Source: Brevibacterium siliguriense
GTDB taxonomy: Bacteria; Actinomycetota; Actinomycetes; Actinomycetales; Brevibacteriaceae
Direction of reading: 5' to 3'
Length of the DNA stretch: 64,000 nt
NCBI RefSeq assembly: GCF_900105315.1
Contig: NZ_LT629766.1
Location: 310,001-374,000 of the forward strand
Translations under genes and position numbers: made by a program
Notes under the pieces: generated by a model
What the model was told of the DNA's origin: nothing
Seen by the model: the letters and a program-made list of their open reading frames with translations, nothing else
The model's database searches: none
Part shown: positions 26,787 to 34,895 of the stretch, in pieces
Numbering within the stretch: position 1 is the stretch's first letter
Layout of the letters: each line of letters begins with the position of its first letter

Positions 26787-26842
26787 TGTTTCCGGAGGTC
26801 TCCGTCACAAGTGACATTGAGTCGTCGCTCGCCGCAGACGGC

Positions 26843-27406
26843 CTATTCGGATGCGCGAGGCGTCGGCCCATCCACGACACGGTAGGTGGTCTGCACCATT
26901 CCGCCGTCGAGGACCTCAGTCCGGACGTGTTCCAGGTCGACATCGCCGCCGAGCGGACCGAACAGTGATGGCCCATCGCCGATGAGCACGGGTACGTAGG
27001 AGAGCGTGATCTCGTCGACAAGTTTCGCAGCTAAGAACCAACGAATGGTCTCCCCGCCATCGGCATAGACCCTCCGACGGCCATCTCTCTGCAATGCGTC
27101 GATGGCGGATTCGGGGTTGCGGTGCACGGTGATTCGAGAGTCGACATCCGGTGAGAGGGTCGTGCTGATCACGTGGATCGGGCGGTCGAGGTACGGCCAG
27201 TCTTCGTAGGCTGCGATGGCTTCAAAGGTCCTCCGCCCCATCACCAAGGAATCAACCGACTCGAGGAACGGAGTGAACCCCGCGTCTCCGGCAGCTGCGC
27301 CTCGGCGGGTCAGCCACTCCAAGTCCCCGTCGGGCCGCGCTATTCGCCCGTCGACGCTCAACCCGAGGAAGACTACGGCGCGGAGAGACTGCTCTGACCC
27401 GGACAT
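26843..27406 (-). CDS. RibD C-terminal/dihydrofolate reductase-like protein
   Basis: 187 residues from ATG 27406; ATG 27439 would add 11 residues and neither has a clear ribosome site. The fold is seen in 'VVFLGLSVDGRIARPDGDLEWL', 'DSLVMGRRTFEAI', 'RPIHVISTTL', 'VYADGGETIRWFLAAKLVDEITLSYVPVLIGDGPSLFG', typical of single-domain RibD_C proteins, NADPH-dependent reductases of mostly unknown substrate. It is a solitary gene convergent with the TRAP operon. Not a folate DHFR by sequence style. Confidence 0.88.
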   Translation of the reverse strand: MSGSEQSLRAVVFLGLSVDGRIARPDGDLEWLTRRGAAAGDAGFTPFLESVDSLVMGRRTFEAIAAYEDWPYLDRPIHVISTTLSPDVDSRITVHRNPESAIDALQRDGRRRVYADGGETIRWFLAAKLVDEITLSYVPVLIGDGPSLFGPLGGDVDLEHVRTEVLDGGMVQTTYRVVDGPTPRASE

Positions 27407-27470
27407 GAGTCCAAGTGTCTCAACGACGCGCAGTGACATTCAATAGAGATCGGTCCCAGATCGATGAACA

Positions 27471-27509
27471 GTGAGTTCGCCGCCACCTCTTGACGACGAG
27501 CGAACTCAC
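27471..27509. promoter_or_regulatory. Inverted repeat in the promoter of the short aldo/keto reductase
   Basis: GTGAGTTCGC (27471-27480) and GCGAACTCAC (27500-27509) are perfect 10-base arms with a 19-base spacer. A TTGACG (27490-27495) and TAGGTT (27515-27520) pair overlaps it, so a repressor bound here could block transcription. Confidence 0.5.
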
Positions 27510-27527
27510 AGTCGTAGGTTGGGTGCC

Positions 27528-28442
27528 ATGACTCTCCTCGACACCGCTGACGTCTACGGTGAACCTCGCAAAGGCACCACCGGGCCCGCCGGAACGAACG
27601 AGGAGATGCTCGCTCCGTTCCTCGCCAAACGCCGCGATGACGTCCAGCTCGCCACGAAATTCGGCATCACTGGGTTACGCACACTCTCCGACGGATCGAC
27701 GAAACGCACCGACGGACGGCCCGAATATGCACACGAAGCGTGCGACGCTTCGCTGCGCTGCCTCGGCGTGGATTCGATCGATCTCTACTACCTCCATCGG
27801 CCGGATCCCGATGTTCCCATCGAGGACACAGTCGGGGCGATGGCCGAGCTGGTCACGACCGGCAAGGTCGCGCACATCGGGCTGTCCGAGGTCACCGCGG
27901 ACGAGCTGCGCCGCGCCCATGCGATCCACCCGATCACCGCGGTCCAATCCGAATGGAGCCTGTGGTCGCGCGACGTCGAAGACCATGTCGTGCCCGCCTG
28001 CGCCGAGCTCGGCGTCGGGTTCGTCCCGTACAGCCTGCTGGGCCGCGGATTCCTCACCGGCACTCTGACGAAGGACCAGGTGGCAGGCGATGTCCGTGGC
28101 GGGACCGCGCGCATGGGTCATGCGTGGGATGCCAACCAGCGGATCGTCTCCATCGTCGCCGAGGTGGCCGACCGTCACGGAGCGACCAACGCTCAGGTGG
28201 CGTTGGGTTGGCTCCTCCACCGTGCGACCGAAATGGGGGTCAACGCGGTTCAGATTCCGGGCTCACGCAAGCCCGAACGCAGCATGGAGAACCTCAGCGC
28301 GCTCGACCTGCGACTCGAGCCTGCGGATATGAGGCGACTCGATGAGATCCGCGCTCTCGTCGAGGGAGGTCGCAACATCGTCGACAATCCGAAATGGATC
28401 AGTTCCGGTCGGGAGATAGTGCGGCACGAACCCTCACTTTAG
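27528..28442 (+). CDS. Aldo/keto reductase lacking the usual N-terminal segment
   Basis: 304 residues from ATG 27528, seven bases after TAGGTT, so possibly leaderless. The body is a good AKR: 'LLDTADVYG' with catalytic Asp/Tyr, 'VQLATKFGI' with the Lys, '[22 protein letters not shown]', '[15 protein letters not shown]', and '[21 protein letters not shown]'. Family members normally carry ~40 residues before 'LLDTADVYG' (first beta strands and alpha-1), and these are missing here; upstream sequence does not encode them in any frame I could recognise. Either it uses a shortened barrel or it is a 5'-deleted gene with an intact remainder. Insertion '[11 protein letters not shown]' after the Tyr is also unusual. 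Confidence 0.75.
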   Translation: MTLLDTADVYGEPRKGTTGPAGTNEEMLAPFLAKRRDDVQLATKFGITGLRTLSDGSTKRTDGRPEYAHEACDASLRCLGVDSIDLYYLHRPDPDVPIEDTVGAMAELVTTGKVAHIGLSEVTADELRRAHAIHPITAVQSEWSLWSRDVEDHVVPACAELGVGFVPYSLLGRGFLTGTLTKDQVAGDVRGGTARMGHAWDANQRIVSIVAEVADRHGATNAQVALGWLLHRATEMGVNAVQIPGSRKPERSMENLSALDLRLEPADMRRLDEIRALVEGGRNIVDNPKWISSGREIVRHEPSL

Positions 28443-28670
28443 CCAGGGAATGGGCACGGCTTAAAGCTGCCGACCGTCATCGCAGCGATGCCCCGTCGAA
28501 CTCCAACTGCACAGAACACCTCCGGAGCAGGCGAGTCCACCGTGCGCACTCCGTGACCTGGCTAAACGTTACGGAACCGTGCTCATTATTGGTCAAATCC
28601 TAAGTACAACTACGCCTAATATCGAGTCATATATCCCCTGCAACATTTTGGACTCGAAGGAACCCTGCCC

Positions 28671-29453
28671 TTGACCTACTATCAGCCTGTTCAGTATGCC
28701 CAAATGCGCCCGCAGCCGAAGAACGGATTCGGCACGACGGCACTCGTATTGGGGATAATTGCACTCGTACTCGCGTTCATCCCATTCGTATCGCTTTTCA
28801 CCGCAATACCGCTGGGGATCGTTGGTGGAATCTTTGGAATCCTCGGGGTCGTTCGGGCGTCCAGGCGAGTCGCAACGAACAAAGTAGCTTCAATCTTCGG
28901 CCTCGTCGCTTCAATTCTGGCGATCCTCCTCGCCCTGACGTCTAGCATTGCAACTGGTGCGTTCATCGGATCACTGGGTTCTGATCAAAGTGACACACAG
29001 TCAGCAGCGCAACCAGCAGCCCAGCCGGCTGAAGACGTTCAGGAAATGGAACCGACGACGGACCAATTTCCGGGACAAACAGAGGACGACATTGTCGGCA
29101 AACCAGGCGAAGAGATCAGCACACGTGGAGTCAAGGTCACTGCTGAAGAGCTACGGGCCGTCAATGATACTTTCGGCGCCCAGCTTTGTTCGAAAGTCAC
29201 CATCAAGAATGACGGAGACTCAGAAGTTTCCTACAACGCTTACGACTGGAAGCTTCAGTATCCATCTGGAGATATGAAAGACACGACCCTCTCTGGAGAG
29301 GATCCGCTTCATTATGGAGATATTGCTCCCGGCGGTAGCGCCGACGGGAATCTGTGCTTTGACGATACCGGCGAAAAGGGAGAATACGCGCTGATCAGCG
29401 AAGACGTGTTCAGCTTGAGCAGCGAACGCGCCGTTTGGATCACTAAGCGCTAG
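28671..29453 (+). CDS. DUF4190-type membrane protein with extracellular DUF4352-like domain
   Basis: 260 residues from TTG 28671 (GAAGGA eight bases upstream). After a Tyr/Gln/Pro-rich N-terminus come two or three hydrophobic helices (about 20-65 and 72-100) with the DUF4190 pattern 'TALVLGIIALVLAFIPF...GIVGGIFGILGVVRA'. A low-complexity Gln/Ala/Asp linker follows, then a beta-rich domain (~145-255) with 'NDTFGAQLCSKVTIKNDGDSEVSYNAYDWKLQYPSG', resembling the DUF4352 immunoglobulin-like fold exported outside the cell. Codon use is less GC-rich than its neighbours, as is the ~230-base region in front, suggesting more recent gain. Function unknown. Confidence 0.75.
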   Translation: MTYYQPVQYAQMRPQPKNGFGTTALVLGIIALVLAFIPFVSLFTAIPLGIVGGIFGILGVVRASRRVATNKVASIFGLVASILAILLALTSSIATGAFIGSLGSDQSDTQSAAQPAAQPAEDVQEMEPTTDQFPGQTEDDIVGKPGEEISTRGVKVTAEELRAVNDTFGAQLCSKVTIKNDGDSEVSYNAYDWKLQYPSGDMKDTTLSGEDPLHYGDIAPGGSADGNLCFDDTGEKGEYALISEDVFSLSSERAVWITKR

Positions 29454-29505
29454 CGCTCACTAATGTGCCGGCACATGATCGCCTCCCGTCTGCGACACTG
29501 TGTTC

Positions 29506-30024
29506 ATGGATGCTGCACCGCAGATTGACGCGTACCAGCCGTCACACCGTGATGCACTGTTGGGTCTGTCGATTCGTGCGTAGGAGCCGATCTTTCCCCT
29601 GCTCGAGACCGACGTCCCAGACTTCGTCTACGAATCGTTCTACCCGCGAGATTGGCGGGAAGGTCAGTACGATGATCTCGCCAAGACGCTTGACGACGAA
29701 CCGCAACAGATCGACGTTGCGCTGCTCGCCGGGTCACCGGTGGGGTGGGTCTGCACTCGTTTACATCCGGAGGATCGTATGGGCGAGGTCTACGTCCTCG
29801 CCGTTGACCCTCGACACCAGCGACAAAGCATCGGCAACGCACTCCTTGAGCATTCGTTCGAACGCATTCGTCGTGCCGACATGAACATGGTCATGGTCGA
29901 GACCGGCGATGATCGGGGGCATGCTCCGGCACGTTCGGCTTATGATGCAGCCGGCTTCGAACGCTGGCCGGTGGCCCGATACTTCAAAGGTCTCACCCCA
30001 CTAACCCCATCACCGACTCCTTGA
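29506..30024 (+). pseudogene. GNAT acetyltransferase gene interrupted by an in-frame TAG
   Basis: ATG 29506 opens a frame reading MDAAPQIDAYQPSHRDALLGLSIRA, then TAG at 29581-29583, then EPIFPLLETDVPDFVYESFYP... and on to a full GNAT core ('VYVLAVDPRHQRQSIGNALLEHSFERI', acetyl-CoA loop; 'YDAAGFERWPVARYF'). Relatives have 'RAWEPVFP' at the stop, so TGG (Trp) appears to have become TAG. The internal ATG at 29773 could give only a ~84-residue C-terminal piece. The 3' end overlaps the convergent Nramp-like gene by 32 bases. Either a recent pseudogene or a base-calling error. Confidence 0.8.
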
Positions 30025-31300
30025 CCTGCAGCGCCGCAAGGAACCCGAACAGCGCCAAGCACACGGTCAGCAGCACGTTCGACCACTTCGTATTGCGCAG
30101 CTGAGTCGGAACCGATGAGCGGTTGAGGATGACGAGCAGCGCCAGGGCGAGCACCGGCAGGATGAACGCACTGATCGCCGCGTAGACGAGCACAAGAGTG
30201 ACGGGTTTTCCGAGGCTCATGATGACCACCGTCGCGACCGAGAGGTAGATGAGGACTCCGCGGAACTCGATTGACTTCGCCGACATCTCATTGGCAGGCT
30301 CGTCCTGATGCGGGTACCTGCGCAGCACGCGCAGACAATCCGCGGTGACGTAGGCGATACCGGAGAACCCGCCGAGCACGCTCGTGTACACCACGGCCAG
30401 GAAGCTGATGAGGAAGACGAGTCGCCCGGTCTCACCGATCCGCCCGACGAGATCATCGGCGATGGCGAAAAGCGCATCGTTGTCCGAGATCGTGAAGCCC
30501 TGCCCGTAGAGGATGAAGGCACCCACGGCGCTCATCGCCACGGCGAAGACGAAGACGAGTCCATAGCTGATGAACAGGTCGAGCCGGACGACCGGCTTCC
30601 AGTCTGGGGTCCGCCATGCTTTCTCACGGATCCAGAACGAGTAGGCGAGGATGCCAGTCGCTCCCCCGACCCCGCCGATGAGCGACATCACCGTGATGAT
30701 CGAGGTGTTCGGGAAAGTCGGCATGATCGTCGCCGCGGCGACCTCCTGCGCGTCCTGGCCCTGGAACACGGAGATCGCCAGGGCGAGGATGCCGAAGAAC
30801 ATGATGATTCCGAAACCCATCATGGCCTTTTCGACGATCCCGTAGCGGCCGATGCCGACAAGCACCGCGGCGGAGACGAGCACGACGATCGCGGTCGGCC
30901 AGAATGGGAGGACGGGGAAGATCGACTGCAGGATCGTCGTCGTCACCGCGACGACACCGGCACCGAAGAACAGGCCGACGAGCAGCTCTGCGATGAGGAA
31001 CAGCACCGGGAACGTCCGTCCGCCGAACCGGGTGAGGTGGGAGATCAAAGACCGGTCACCACTCATCTGCAGCCTGGAAACCGCCTCGGAGAGGACGAAT
31101 TTGAGGATGATGCCGACCGTGAACACCCAGATGAGTGCGAGACCGTATTCCGCGCCGGAGTTCATCGTCGTGATCATGTCCGAGGCACCGACGCTCGCGA
31201 GGGCCAGAACGATCCCCGGACCGATGAGGCGGAGCCGTCCGGTCAGTGATGTCGGCGCCGAGGCGGCGTTCTTCGTCTGCGATGTCGTTTCGGCGGACAT
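29993..31300 (-). CDS. Nramp-superfamily transporter without the canonical metal-binding motifs
   Basis: 435 residues from ATG 31300 (GGAG 13 bases upstream; a GTG at 31321 has no ribosome site). About 11 membrane helices. Helix 1 reads 'GPGIVLALASVGASDMITTMNSGAEYG': the overall Nramp pattern is recognisable but the metal-binding DPGN is replaced by ASDM. In helix 6 the usual MPH(N) is also absent ('GATGILAYSFWIREKAWR'). It is therefore probably not a Mn/Fe transporter; some Nramp-related proteins carry Mg2+ or non-metal substrates. It stands alone, convergent with the broken GNAT gene and divergent from arr. Confidence 0.8.
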   Translation of the reverse strand: MSAETTSQTKNAASAPTSLTGRLRLIGPGIVLALASVGASDMITTMNSGAEYGLALIWVFTVGIILKFVLSEAVSRLQMSGDRSLISHLTRFGGRTFPVLFLIAELLVGLFFGAGVVAVTTTILQSIFPVLPFWPTAIVVLVSAAVLVGIGRYGIVEKAMMGFGIIMFFGILALAISVFQGQDAQEVAAATIMPTFPNTSIITVMSLIGGVGGATGILAYSFWIREKAWRTPDWKPVVRLDLFISYGLVFVFAVAMSAVGAFILYGQGFTISDNDALFAIADDLVGRIGETGRLVFLISFLAVVYTSVLGGFSGIAYVTADCLRVLRRYPHQDEPANEMSAKSIEFRGVLIYLSVATVVIMSLGKPVTLVLVYAAISAFILPVLALALLVILNRSSVPTQLRNTKWSNVLLTVCLALFGFLAALQVKESVMGLVG

Positions 31301-31526
31301 AGGCGGGTGAGGCTCCTTCACGTGGGTACGTCGACGATGCCGCCGGAACCGTTGTCTCGGGGCATCGTTCGCTCAGGAGAGTATCGCCGAAGTTATCGAA
31401 TCGCGGGACTGAAGTCTCAGCACCCGGGAAGCAACCCTGCTTCAATCCGTGTCGCAGCGCTCTTCACTGCCCGCTCAAGGTCCATTCTAGTCGCCAGTTC
31501 TGAGGACGATTCGCAATCTTCGGGCG

Positions 31527-31532
31527 TATATT
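31527..31532 (+). promoter_or_regulatory. Probable -10 box of arr
   Basis: TATATT ends seven bases before the ATG of arr at 31540, the spacing expected for a leaderless transcript. No ribosome binding site lies between. Confidence 0.5.
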
Positions 31533-31539
31533 CGACGCC

Positions 31540-31953
31540 ATGGCTGCAGCACTCGATGAGGGACCCTTCTTCCATGGCACCCGTGCCGAACTCGCACCCG
31601 GCGACCTGCTGACCGCCGGCTTCGCCTCGAACTACCGACCCCAAGAGACAATGAACCACATCTATTTCACGGCCCTGCCCGACGGTGCAGGGTTGGCCGC
31701 CGAGGTGGCCGCCCTCAACGGCGGACAGCCGCACATCTACGAGGTCGAACCCCTCGGCGACTACGTCGACGACCCGAACGTCACGGACAAGAAGTTCCCC
31801 GGCAACCCCACTCGCTCCTTTCGCAGTACCGAACCCCTGCGCATCGTACGCGAGGTCACCGACTGGAAGCGCCTGAGCGAGCAGGACCTGCAGATGTGGC
31901 GCGAACGCCTCGCGGCCATCCGCGAGGACGATGACAAAGAGATCATCAACTGA
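31540..31953 (+). CDS. arr: Rifampin ADP-ribosyltransferase (Arr)
   Basis: 137 residues, the normal Arr length. It transfers ADP-ribose from NAD to the hydroxyl at C23 of rifamycins, inactivating them. Hallmarks: 'FFHGTRAELAPGDLL' with H12, 'HIYFTAL' with Y42, 'VDDPNVTDKKFPGNPT' with D77; relative to the mycobacterial enzyme (H19, Y49, D84) each is shifted by exactly seven, so the catalytic set is intact. 'SFRSTEPLRIV' near the end is also diagnostic. The gene is solitary with a leaderless-type promoter; no integron or transposon is adjacent, so it looks like an intrinsic chromosomal determinant. Confidence 0.96.
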   Translation: MAAALDEGPFFHGTRAELAPGDLLTAGFASNYRPQETMNHIYFTALPDGAGLAAEVAALNGGQPHIYEVEPLGDYVDDPNVTDKKFPGNPTRSFRSTEPLRIVREVTDWKRLSEQDLQMWRERLAAIREDDDKEIIN

Positions 31954-32030
31954 CACCGCCGAGGCGGCACAGCACATCTCACTGCTCCCGCGAGGAGTCA
32001 ACCTCGCTTCGCTCCGAAGCCCGCGCGAAC

Positions 32031-32513
32031 TCAGTCCTGCTTGGCTCCGAACACCGGGTGGTCGCTGGCGATCGAAATGCGGTTGAACGCGTTGATGAGG
32101 ATCGTCGACCATTCGATCGCAGAGATCTGCTCGGTCGTCAGGAACTGCGCCACCTCGGCGGCGATCGCATCCCGATCCTCCGTTTTGTCCAGCACGGTCA
32201 ACGACTCGGCCAGGGTCAGCGCAGCGAACTCCTGATCGGTGAAGATCTCAGCCTCGTGCCAGCTCGGCAGCACATCGAGCTTGAGCTGGGAGACCCCGGC
32301 CTTCCTGGCCGCCGGGGCATGGATGCTCAGGCAGGTGCGGCAGCCGTTGATCTGCGAAACACGCGTGTTGACGAGTTCGATAAGCCCGTCATCGAGGCCC
32401 GCGGCGCGTGAGGCTTTCCGCGAGGCCGCGGCCGCCTGGGCCAGCGCCTTGTAGTTCTCCGGGTGGATCTTGTCGATGAATGGTCTGCTGGCGTTGTTCA
32501 TTCCCTCACTCAC
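32031..32513 (-). CDS. AhpD-like carboxymuconolactone decarboxylase-family protein
   Basis: 160 residues from GTG 32513, overlapping the upstream stop by four bases (GTGA); ATG 32501 is an alternative. The peroxidatic CXXC is C58-R-T-C61 followed by H65 in NGCRTCLSIH, as in AhpD-like alkylhydroperoxidases. A helical remainder with 'EIFTDQEFAALTLAESLT' is typical. It probably works as a thiol-dependent antioxidant. It is coupled to the small acetyltransferase gene upstream. Confidence 0.92.
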   Translation of the reverse strand: MSEGMNNASRPFIDKIHPENYKALAQAAAASRKASRAAGLDDGLIELVNTRVSQINGCRTCLSIHAPAARKAGVSQLKLDVLPSWHEAEIFTDQEFAALTLAESLTVLDKTEDRDAIAAEVAQFLTTEQISAIEWSTILINAFNRISIASDHPVFGAKQD

Positions 32514-32884
32514 GCCTGTCGCTTGACGATGTCGAAGTCGGCGCCGGTGGCATTGCGGAACTTACCGCCCTGCGCGGCATAGTCATCGCCGGTCTCCTGC
32601 AGCTTCTTGACGAAGAGCGGACAGACTGGCACGACCGTGATCCCGCGCTCGCGCGAATCCTCGAGCGCCTCGGCGACGAGGAACTTCGACAGTCCACGAC
32701 CGCCGAACTGCTCGTCGACGACCGTGTGATAGAAGATGCGTTCGGCCTCGGGCTCCGGCCCGGGCAGGAAATACGCGTGCCCGGCCACGGTCCCATCGGC
32801 CACGGAAATCTCATAGGCCTGAGTTGATTCGTTCAGTGAGACCGTGACTTCGGCCCCGGTCTTGTCTTCGAATGTCTTCGACAT
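32510..32884 (-). CDS. YidJ/YjdJ-type small GNAT N-acetyltransferase
   Basis: 124 residues from ATG 32884 (AGGAGAG upstream). Compact GNAT-like domain with 'GTVAGHAYFLPG', 'AERIFYHTVVDEQFGGRGLSKFLVAEALEDSRERGITVVPVCPLFVKKL'. The 'FGGRGLSKFLV' segment is the acetyl-CoA pyrophosphate loop, and 'PVCP' is the conserved Cys-containing strand of this subgroup. Substrate unknown. Four-base overlap with the AhpD-like gene makes a two-gene operon. Confidence 0.88.
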   Translation of the reverse strand: MSKTFEDKTGAEVTVSLNESTQAYEISVADGTVAGHAYFLPGPEPEAERIFYHTVVDEQFGGRGLSKFLVAEALEDSRERGITVVPVCPLFVKKLQETGDDYAAQGGKFRNATGADFDIVKRQA

Positions 32885-32990
32885 GGTGGGCTCTCCTTCT
32901 GCTGTGGCGGCTCGGTGTCAGTTCATCTGTTCCGGCTGTGTATCGCGGCGAATTCGGTCGCCGCTGACTAGGACAGAAATCGACGCGAAC

Positions 32991-34046
32991 TTATTCCGCG
33001 GGTCCGCCTTGGACCTGCGGAGGTGGATTCTTCCGTGCTTTGATCGTGACGTCGGGCAGCCGAGGCGCGGGCAGCCGGCCCATGCCATCGGCATTCTTAC
33101 CGGGCCCGCCCTTGCCGACGTAGCCGTCGACGGCGCCGAAACGATCACCTTCGGCCTGCCATTCCTCGCGGAACTGGGCGATCTCCTCGTGGGTACGCCC
33201 GACGAAATTCCACCACATGACGATGTCTTCCGGGAATGGTTCGCCGCCGATGAGGATGAGTCGGCCGGGTTCGTCGCCGCGGTTGGCGATGCGCAGCTCC
33301 TCGACGCCGATCCCCGTATAGCCGATCGACGCCACCGGCAGTTCGACGTTCTCCAGGGCGATATCGCCCGAATCGACGAGGAGGCCGTGCTCGAACCGCG
33401 GATCGACGGGCAGGTCGATGACTGCTCCCGGATCGAGACGGATCTCGGCGCCGACCAGCGGGGTGTGCGTGCGCACCGGTGACGATCCTTCGCCGAGGCG
33501 GCCGAGGAAGACGAGCATCTCCCCGCCGTCTAGCGACACCGGCTCGGGTTCGAAGTGCTCGAATTCGCGTTCGGGCTGGTGGCGCGTGGCATCGGGCAGG
33601 GCCAGCCACAGCTGGACACCGTGCAGCGTCGTCGTCTCCTCGGTCGAGACCTCCGAGTGGCAGATGCCGGCTCCTGCGGTCATGAGGTTGACCTCGCCGG
33701 GCAGGACGAGGCCCGCATTGCCGCCGGAGTCGATGTGCTGGATGGCACCGTCGAACAGCCAGCTCACGGTCTGCAGGCCGGTGTGCGGGTGGGGTGCGAC
33801 GTCCATCCCGCCGGTGACGGAGACATCGGCCGGGCCGTAGTGGTCGACGAAACACCAGGGTCCGATCAGCGAGCGCTGGCGCTGCGGCAGGGTCCGGCGC
33901 ACGGTCATCGCACGAGGTCCGCCCAGCGGCACTTCGCGGGAAGTGATGATCTCGACAGGGGAACGTCCCTGCTGGTCACAGTTGGGGCCGGGGAGGCCGC
34001 CGGCAGTGCAGACGACTTGTTCGGGGCGAGTCTCGACGTTGCTCAT
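32991..34046 (-). CDS. Pirin-family bicupin protein
   Basis: 351 residues. Cupin metal motif 'DVAPHPHTGLQTVSWLFDGAIQHIDSGGNAGLVLPGEVNLMTAGAGICHSE' near residues 80-130 supplies His and Glu ligands, followed by a second cupin half (EIRLDPGAVIDLPV...). Pirins are non-heme iron proteins; some oxidise flavonols such as quercetin, others are redox sensors. ATG 34046 follows TACGAT by six bases, a leaderless-type start. It lies downstream of the MarR gene on the same strand, so the two may be co-regulated. Confidence 0.93.
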   Translation of the reverse strand: MSNVETRPEQVVCTAGGLPGPNCDQQGRSPVEIITSREVPLGGPRAMTVRRTLPQRQRSLIGPWCFVDHYGPADVSVTGGMDVAPHPHTGLQTVSWLFDGAIQHIDSGGNAGLVLPGEVNLMTAGAGICHSEVSTEETTTLHGVQLWLALPDATRHQPEREFEHFEPEPVSLDGGEMLVFLGRLGEGSSPVRTHTPLVGAEIRLDPGAVIDLPVDPRFEHGLLVDSGDIALENVELPVASIGYTGIGVEELRIANRGDEPGRLILIGGEPFPEDIVMWWNFVGRTHEEIAQFREEWQAEGDRFGAVDGYVGKGGPGKNADGMGRLPAPRLPDVTIKARKNPPPQVQGGPAE

Positions 34047-34128
34047 GGCTACATCGTAGCCGCCTTCCTATCTCACGGGGAGGATCTCCCTGCCGGTACG
34101 AGGAAGGCCGAACAGGACTTCATCGGAT

Positions 34129-34590
34129 TCACACAGTTGGACTGACCTTGGAGATGAGTTCGAAGATCTCCTCCGCCTCTGTATCGGTGACTCCGGCGAA
34201 GCCAGAGAAGATGATCTCGGCGTTCGTGTCCGCCGCTTCGTCGCAGAGCTTCATCCCCGCCTCGGTGAGGGCGACGAGGACGCCGCGATGATCCTCCGGG
34301 TCGGGCTCTTGGGTCACGAGCCCGCGCCCCTCGAGTTTGCCGAGCAGACGGCTGAGCGCACTGCGGCTGATCACCAGACTGCGCAACAGGTCGCGTTGCC
34401 TGACCTGCGCCGAGGTCGACGCGTTGATGAGCACGTCGAATTCGTTGGCACTCAGGCCGTGACGAGTTCGGAACTCGTGCTCGAACCGCGTCATGAAATC
34501 CTGATACTTCTCCATCATCAGGCGCCAGGCCGCGATCTTGATCGGACCGTTCTGCTTGATCATGCTGCTGACGGGAGTCGTCTTATCCAT
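34129..34590 (-). CDS. MarR-family transcriptional regulator
   Basis: 153 residues. The winged HTH core is 'LSANEFDVLINASTSAQVRQRDLLRSLVISRSALSRLLGKLEGRGLVTQEPDPEDHRGVLVALTEAG', complete with the D-x-R wing. A perfect palindrome TTTTGTTG-N6-CAACAAAA lies 49 bases upstream of its start, a probable autoregulatory site. The pirin gene follows 82 bases downstream. Ligand unknown. Confidence 0.93.
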   Translation of the reverse strand: MDKTTPVSSMIKQNGPIKIAAWRLMMEKYQDFMTRFEHEFRTRHGLSANEFDVLINASTSAQVRQRDLLRSLVISRSALSRLLGKLEGRGLVTQEPDPEDHRGVLVALTEAGMKLCDEAADTNAEIIFSGFAGVTDTEAEEIFELISKVSPTV

Positions 34591-34895
34591 CTGCCTGTCT
34601 CTCCCTCACGAACTGCCGTCCGATGTGTCGGCCGGCACTTTTGTTGCGCCGTCAACAAAATCGTAGTTCAATGTTGTACCTGGCCCTGAGTTATAAGGCC
34701 ACGTCGACGATCCCCTCGTCGAAGTACCGGAGTATCCCCCACGAACCCCCGGCGATCACGGATGAAAACGGTCTCCCCACGACCCTTCATCACCGGCCGG
34801 GGGTATCGTATTGTCTCCCGCCTCTCGGCTCAGACCCAGGGCATCCGTTTTCCGGCCCTGCGGAACCCACCGCTCAGTCCGGGGACATCCGCTTC
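34591..34895. other. 305-base gap between marR and the MMPL transporter gene
   Basis: Apart from the MarR-type palindrome at 34639-34660 and AT-rich promoter-like sequence around it, I see no gene. Two copies of a 'CTTTCATC/CTTCATC...CCGG' like texture and several CCCAGGGCATCC-type GC-rich words are present but form no clear repeat. The long plus-strand open frame running from here is the antisense shadow of the MMPL gene. Confidence 0.6.
34639..34660. promoter_or_regulatory. Palindromic operator upstream of marR
   Basis: TTTTGTTG (34639-34646) and CAACAAAA (34653-34660) are perfect arms with a 6-base spacer. Size and symmetry fit a MarR dimer site, and the position is just upstream of the marR start. 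Confidence 0.6.
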
